From the NCBI GenBank assembly GCA_025350045.1, contig JANXYM010000095.1, positions 1-57,213 of the forward strand: 57,213 bases of DNA, in the 5' to 3' direction. The DNA comes from Methanomicrobiales archaeon (GTDB taxonomy: Archaea > Halobacteriota > Methanomicrobia > Methanomicrobiales > Methanospirillaceae). The notes beneath the pieces were generated by a model. That model ran no database searches, was not told where the DNA came from, and was given only the letters and a program-made list of their open reading frames with translations. This document shows, one piece after another, positions 53,276-57,213 of the stretch (within the stretch, counting starts at the first letter, position 1; each line of letters starts with the position of its first letter). Both the position numbers and the translations under genes were made by a program.

Positions 53276-53482
53276 ATGGAAAAAACAAATCCTGATGATA
53301 TCATCTGCATTGAGGAGACGACCGTTACCGTACGATCCTATCGCCACCGTACCACGGTTCCCTCAAAAATTTTTAAATATCTGGATCTCAAACAGGGTGA
53401 TTCCCTGCGCTGGATTGCCATGAATGACGGTACGGTTTTTATAAAAAAGTTAAATGCCCCGGATCCCGCTAAAGAAACCTGA
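53276..53482 (+). CDS. AbrB/SpoVT-type DNA-binding protein
   Basis: A 68-residue swapped-hairpin AbrB-like protein (SYRHRTTVPSKIFKYLDLKQGDSLRWIAMNDGTVFIKK). It is divergent from the pst operon, and GGGGTG precedes its ATG. Archaeal PhoU proteins often carry an AbrB domain of this kind; here only the DNA-binding part is present. It is a likely regulator of pstS through the operator at 53070-53134, but this is inferred from position. Confidence 0.75.
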   Translation: MEKTNPDDIICIEETTVTVRSYRHRTTVPSKIFKYLDLKQGDSLRWIAMNDGTVFIKKLNAPDPAKET

Positions 53483-53528
53483 TCCGGACCTAGTTTTCGC
53501 GTTTTTTTTTTCAAAGATCCTGTATGGG

Positions 53529-55148
53529 TTATGTCAGGAGATTGGGTGTTCCGGTCACGTTGAGGTTTTTCTTCCCAACCACCTCAATAACCCGCTCATC
53601 TGGGAAATACGCAGATTCAATAACCACGGATACCCCGGAATTATTTGAAGCCCGGCAGATGTGGGCAACGCGCTCCAGCCATGCACCTTTCTGGTCCGGG
53701 CCCCCCAAGTCAGAACAGATACCCTGCTTGAGTACCACGTCGTCGAGATAAATACAGCCCCTCCCCTCGGCGGCCTTAATTTCAACCATGCTCCTTCCGG
53801 AACCCGGTTGCCCCACCACCCAGTGGGTCTCTGCCCCGGGAAGTCTGAACGAATGGTCTTCTTCCCTGCCCCTGCATCGCGTGATCATTCCGGCAGCAAC
53901 GGTGTGGTACGTGACCGGGTCGATAAGGATGAAACACCCGGTACGCCGGTTATGCTCGTACGTGTCAGCGTAGACAGGTGTCATCAGCCTGATGGTGACG
54001 CGTCCTATCTCATTGAGGTGTAATGTTCCTGCCGGCTTTCGGTGAAGGTCTTCAGGATCCAGCCGGTAGGATATGTCTTCTACTTCTCCCCGGACTGTAT
54101 GAGTGGTGTGTTTGAAAAGATAGTATTTTTTCAGGGCAAGCGGTATAGTATCCATCCAGACCAGGTTTGATTCGATGCTCTGGGAAATGGTTGGGAGATT
54201 TTTCTTTCGGACAATCATGTCTCCCCGGCTGATATCAAGTTCATCTTCAAGATATATGGTCACAGCCTGAGGGGAGTAGGCGTAGGCTAATTCGCCTTCA
54301 CAGACGATGATTTTTTTCACCCTGCTCTCTTTTCCTGATGGGAGGACCGTAATCACCTCCCCCGGGCGGATAGTTCCGGAAGCGATGGTTCCGCAGTATC
54401 CCCGCATGCCTCTTTCCCTACCCCCCCTATTCACGTACTGGATCGGAAACCGGAAGTCAATAAGATTCCGCCACGTGGAGATATTGACCGATTCCAGATA
54501 GTCAAGAAGCGAGGGTCCGTGATACCATGGCATTCTGTCGCTTTGGTTGATAACATTGTCTCCACGAAGGGCAGAAAGCGGGATAAACTGGATGGATTCA
54601 ACAGGAAGCTTGTCAGAAAAAGCCCGGTAATCATCGGCAATGGCAGAAAAAACCTCTTCAGAGAAGTCCACCAGATCCATCTTGTTGATCGCCACAATAA
54701 GGTGCCGGATGCCAAAGAGGGAGGAGATGAAAGTGTGCCGCTTGGTCTGGGTCAGTATACCTTTTGTAGCATCGATCAGGATTAGGGCAAGGGAAGAGGT
54801 TGAACAACCGGTTGCCATATTCCGCGTGTACTGCTCATGCCCGGGAGTATCTGCTATGATAAACCTCCGTTTCGGTGTGGAAAAGTAACGGTATGCTACA
54901 TCGATCGTGATACCCTGTTCCCGCTCCGATTTAAGGCCGTCGGTAAGAAGGGAATAGTCCAGCTCCATATCGCGGTTAGAGGAGGAATAGTGCTTTATTG
55001 CTTCCAGCTGATCCTCAAAGATGGACTTTGAGTCGTACAGGAGGCGCCCGATCAGGGTCGATTTTCCATCATCAACACTCCCGGCAGTGGAAAACCTCAG
55101 TAGATCATTCTGCTCATTTCTTTTCAGGAGAGATTCCGTTGTTGTCAA
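53529..55148 (-). CDS. cysN: Sulfate adenylyltransferase GTPase subunit CysN with degenerate APS-kinase-like tail
   Basis: The large subunit of the CysDN ATP sulfurylase; it hydrolyses GTP to drive APS formation. GTPase motifs are [15 protein letters not shown] (G1), [15 protein letters not shown] (G3) and NKMDLV (G4), followed by EF-Tu-like beta-barrel domains. At 539 residues it is longer than usual. The last about 100 residues (440-539) look like a shortened APS kinase: VGQPGSGRS where GxxGSGKS is expected, [18 protein letters not shown] instead of a YxLDGDN pattern, and [10 protein letters not shown]. The P-loop lysine is Arg and a helix is missing, so catalysis is unlikely. It overlaps the cysD stop (ATGA). 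Confidence 0.88.
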   Translation of the reverse strand: MTTTESLLKRNEQNDLLRFSTAGSVDDGKSTLIGRLLYDSKSIFEDQLEAIKHYSSSNRDMELDYSLLTDGLKSEREQGITIDVAYRYFSTPKRRFIIADTPGHEQYTRNMATGCSTSSLALILIDATKGILTQTKRHTFISSLFGIRHLIVAINKMDLVDFSEEVFSAIADDYRAFSDKLPVESIQFIPLSALRGDNVINQSDRMPWYHGPSLLDYLESVNISTWRNLIDFRFPIQYVNRGGRERGMRGYCGTIASGTIRPGEVITVLPSGKESRVKKIIVCEGELAYAYSPQAVTIYLEDELDISRGDMIVRKKNLPTISQSIESNLVWMDTIPLALKKYYLFKHTTHTVRGEVEDISYRLDPEDLHRKPAGTLHLNEIGRVTIRLMTPVYADTYEHNRRTGCFILIDPVTYHTVAAGMITRCRGREEDHSFRLPGAETHWVVGQPGSGRSMVEIKAAEGRGCIYLDDVVLKQGICSDLGGPDQKGAWLERVAHICRASNNSGVSVVIESAYFPDERVIEVVGKKNLNVTGTPNLLT

Positions 55149-56059
55149 AAATATCCCTCCCGCTTCTTCTGTTCCATGGAGCTGTCCTGGTCGTGATCGA
55201 TAACCCGTGTTATCCGCTCAGAGTGCCTGGCTACCATCATCTCCTCAATGATCTCCGGAAGGGTGACTGCTGTGGATCTGACTGCTCCTGTACAAAAATG
55301 GCAGCCGAGTGTCCTGAACCGGCACATCATCTCGGTGATCTGGTCATTTTCATGAATCCTGGTTTCTGGATACACGGGGATGATCTGCCCATTCCTCTCG
55401 ATTACTTTCCTGTTTTGTGCAAAATAGAGCGGGACAACCGGAATATTCTCGTGATGGATGTAGGTCCATATATCGAGTTCTGTCCAGTTCGAGAGAGGAA
55501 AAACCCGGATTGATTCCCCCTTGTTGATCTTCCCGTTATAGATATCCCAGAGTTCAGGACGCTGATTTTTCGGATCCCATTGTCCGTACTTATCCCTGAA
55601 AGAATAGATCCTTTCCTTTGCACGGGACTTTTCCTCATCCCGCCGGGCACCTCCGAATGCGGCATCATATCCTCCCTCGATCAGGGCATCGAGAAGGGCT
55701 CGGGTCTTGAGTTCGGTGCAGCACTTTACAGTACCGAGATCGAACGGATTTACCCCCCCAAAAAGTGCTTTCTCATTCCGGAAAACTACCAGACGGAGTT
55801 TGTTCTTTTGAATGAATTCGTCCCGGAACCGGTACATTTCGGGGAATTTACATCCCGTATCGACATGGAGGAGCGGGAACGGAACCCGTTCTGGATAGAA
55901 CGCTTTTATGGCGAGATGCGCCATAACGGAAGAGTCTTTCCCGACAGAATAAAGCATCACGGGTTTTTCAAACTCGGCAGCAACCTCCCTTATGATGTGA
56001 ATGCTTTCAGTTTCGAGGGCCTGCAGGTTTGTCAGGGTATACCGTTCATCGCTTTTCAT
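55145..56059 (-). CDS. cysD: Sulfate adenylyltransferase subunit CysD
   Basis: The 304-residue catalytic subunit of CysDN ATP sulfurylase. It adenylates sulfate with ATP to give APS. The PP-loop [13 protein letters not shown] near residue 40 and the later [22 protein letters not shown] and [12 protein letters not shown] blocks are conserved. It lies between cysC and cysN; the start codon at 56059 is 39 nt after the cysC stop. Confidence 0.93.
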   Translation of the reverse strand: MKSDERYTLTNLQALETESIHIIREVAAEFEKPVMLYSVGKDSSVMAHLAIKAFYPERVPFPLLHVDTGCKFPEMYRFRDEFIQKNKLRLVVFRNEKALFGGVNPFDLGTVKCCTELKTRALLDALIEGGYDAAFGGARRDEEKSRAKERIYSFRDKYGQWDPKNQRPELWDIYNGKINKGESIRVFPLSNWTELDIWTYIHHENIPVVPLYFAQNRKVIERNGQIIPVYPETRIHENDQITEMMCRFRTLGCHFCTGAVRSTAVTLPEIIEEMMVARHSERITRVIDHDQDSSMEQKKREGYF

Positions 56060-56098
56060 ACCGTTCTGTGCTCCATGTTATTTGATGAAATGTGTTTG

Positions 56099-56650
56099 TC
56101 AGGCAGGAAGGACAAGGTTTTTTTCATGCAGGCAGGCAAGAATAGTGTCCCGTGCCTCCTCAACTGACATTCTACCCGTATCGACAATGATCTCGGGGTT
56201 TAATGGCTCCTCGTACGGGTCATCAATTCCGGTAAAGTTCTGGATTTCTCCGTTCATGGCTTTCTTATAGAACCCTTTTATGTCCCGGGTGATCAGCGTA
56301 TCAGAGTCGCACTTTACGTAGACTTCGATAAAATTATGGCATAATGCCCGGGCCTTCTCACGCGCCTCCCGGTAGGGGGAGATAAACGACACAAGGGTCG
56401 CAACGCCATTCCTGCTCAACAGCCCTGCGACAAAGGTAACCCTGCGGATATTTTCGTTCCGGTCCTCTTTGGAAAAACCAAGGTCCCGGGTAAGATCCTC
56501 ACGGATAATATCCCCGTCAAGCCGCTGAACGTACGGAATCCCGGATTCCCGGAGAGACTTTTCGATCTCAATGGCGAGGGTAGTCTTTCCTGCCCCAGAC
56601 CAGCCGGTAAACCAGACTGTAAATCCTTCCTGCAGCCTGTTATCGATCAT
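56099..56650 (-). CDS. cysC: Adenylylsulfate kinase CysC
   Basis: Phosphorylates APS to PAPS. The 183-residue protein has TGWSGAGKTTLAIEI (P-loop), RLDGDIIREDLTRDLGFS, NENIRRVTFVAGLL and SFISPYREAREKARA, all typical of active APS kinases. It is the first gene of the cysC-cysD-cysN operon. No cysH or PAPS reductase gene lies beside it, so the product is probably used for sulfonation rather than for sulfide production. Confidence 0.93.
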   Translation of the reverse strand: MIDNRLQEGFTVWFTGWSGAGKTTLAIEIEKSLRESGIPYVQRLDGDIIREDLTRDLGFSKEDRNENIRRVTFVAGLLSRNGVATLVSFISPYREAREKARALCHNFIEVYVKCDSDTLITRDIKGFYKKAMNGEIQNFTGIDDPYEEPLNPEIIVDTGRMSVEEARDTILACLHEKNLVLPA

Positions 56651-56770
56651 GATAATGATGAAGTATGTAAATCCGGAATACTCAAAGTTTTGCTTTCGAT
56701 GTCCGGAGCATAAGCGACGAACTGGTTGTGAAGTGAGGGTTTGATATTATGAGGTGTTATAGTGGTTAAT

Positions 56771-57213
56771 TTAATCGACAATTTCGCTGTCGGCTTCAGT
56801 GAGAATACACAGTCCCGCGGCAATATCCTTCTCCCCAGTACCTTCGAACCTTGGATAGAATGTTACTTTCCTGAGTTGATCATTCCAAACCTGACGACGG
56901 ATCCATTTGGTTCGAACCTGGTGATTATTTTTTTTGTCAGAACCTTCTTTGCTATCACCAAGATCTGTTGCTGGTCTCCTGTTGTAATAAGAAATTGTTT
57001 GGATTTATCGGAGGGAAGCCTTGAGACCATTCCACTTTTTTACAGAATATGCCTTTCCCATTCTGCGTAAACACCAAGCCGGCTGCAAGTGAATGGATCA
57101 CCCCCAAAACAGGTACTCCAGTGGATAAGGGAAATGTTAGCGGGGAAATCCCTCTTAAGTTCAAAATATTCTATATACCATTGAAGAGTTTTATATGTCA
57201 GAACCGATCCGAT
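56771..57213 (-). other. Possible decayed coding remnant at the right edge
   Basis: The minus strand shows protein-like pieces in at least two frames. A frame open from the window edge to TAA 57040-57042 reads WYIEYFELKRDFPANISLIH. Another frame between stops at 57005 and 56771 reads WIRRQVWNDQLRKVTFYPRF and then GEKDIAAGLCILTEADSEIVD up to the stop. Neither has a start codon in the window. This could be the frameshifted 3' end of a gene lying outside. No family was recognised. Confidence 0.3.

Noticed and set aside
53529-53831. Active fused CysNC bifunctional enzyme
   Set aside because: The P-loop Lys is Arg, the LDGD motif is altered and the domain is too short to be an active APS kinase.
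56901-56925. tRNA T-arm-like GGTTCGAACC
   Set aside because: No acceptor or anticodon stem can be built around it.

Overview
The window reads as a methanogenic euryarchaeon of the order Methanomicrobiales, most likely a Methanoregula-like lineage. Archaeal information-processing genes (MCM, two RFC small subunits, NMD3, archease/RtcB, an RPA-associated OB protein, a TBP remnant) sit beside methanogen-typical genes (archaeal pantoate kinase and phosphopantothenate synthetase, MptD, F420H2:NADP oxidoreductase, DUF2551, a DUF3821-type surface protein). No rRNA, insertion sequence, phage or CRISPR array was seen.

Layout. 0-5 kb: a tRNA-Leu(CAG), two tandem acyl-CoA synthetase paralogues (one carrying an N-terminal ribbon-helix-helix domain) and a frameshifted TBP pseudogene. 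5-9.5 kb: a minus-strand DNA-repair-like operon (RPA-associated OB protein, metallophosphoesterase, Lhr-type helicase). 9.5-11.6 kb: a gene-free stretch with degenerate 25-bp tandem repeats and several palindromes. 11.6-13.3 kb: two membrane-anchored surface proteins. 13.4-21.1 kb: a plus-strand housekeeping run (rfcS, mcm, mptD, TatD-like, DUF424, nmd3, taw2-like, coaBC). 21.1-23.0 kb: a compact HAMP / roadblock / roadblock signalling cassette. 23.1-26.5 kb: pantoate kinase, phosphopantothenate synthetase, a second RFC small subunit and a methyltransferase. 26.5-39.4 kb: mixed genes, including an AIR-synthase relative, TPR protein, pilin-like protein, rubredoxin, a DUF99 pseudogene, AglJ-like glycosyltransferase, class II aldolase, EndoIII relative, Fno, thioredoxin, SecF-SecD and an archease-RtcB cluster.

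39.9-49.4 kb is an AT-richer accessory island: a 1404-residue protein with two methyltransferase and three GT2 domains, three tandem sulfotransferase-like paralogues, and a Wzm/Wzt-type polysaccharide ABC exporter. It is followed by a minus-strand pst phosphate-uptake operon with a palindromic operator and a divergent AbrB-type regulator. A minus-strand cysC-cysD-cysN operon comes next; its ATP sulfurylase and APS kinase make PAPS, the donor that sulfotransferases use.

The most interesting reading of the window is a sulfated surface-glycan system in a methanogen: sulfate activation (CysDN, CysC), three putative PAPS-dependent sulfotransferases, a multi-domain glycosyltransferase/methyltransferase, and an ABC exporter. 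Secondary points are the ribbon-helix-helix/acyl-CoA synthetase fusion, a shortened degenerate APS-kinase tail on CysN, the HAMP-roadblock cassette with an inverted repeat at its promoter, and two multiply frameshifted pseudogenes (TBP, DUF99).
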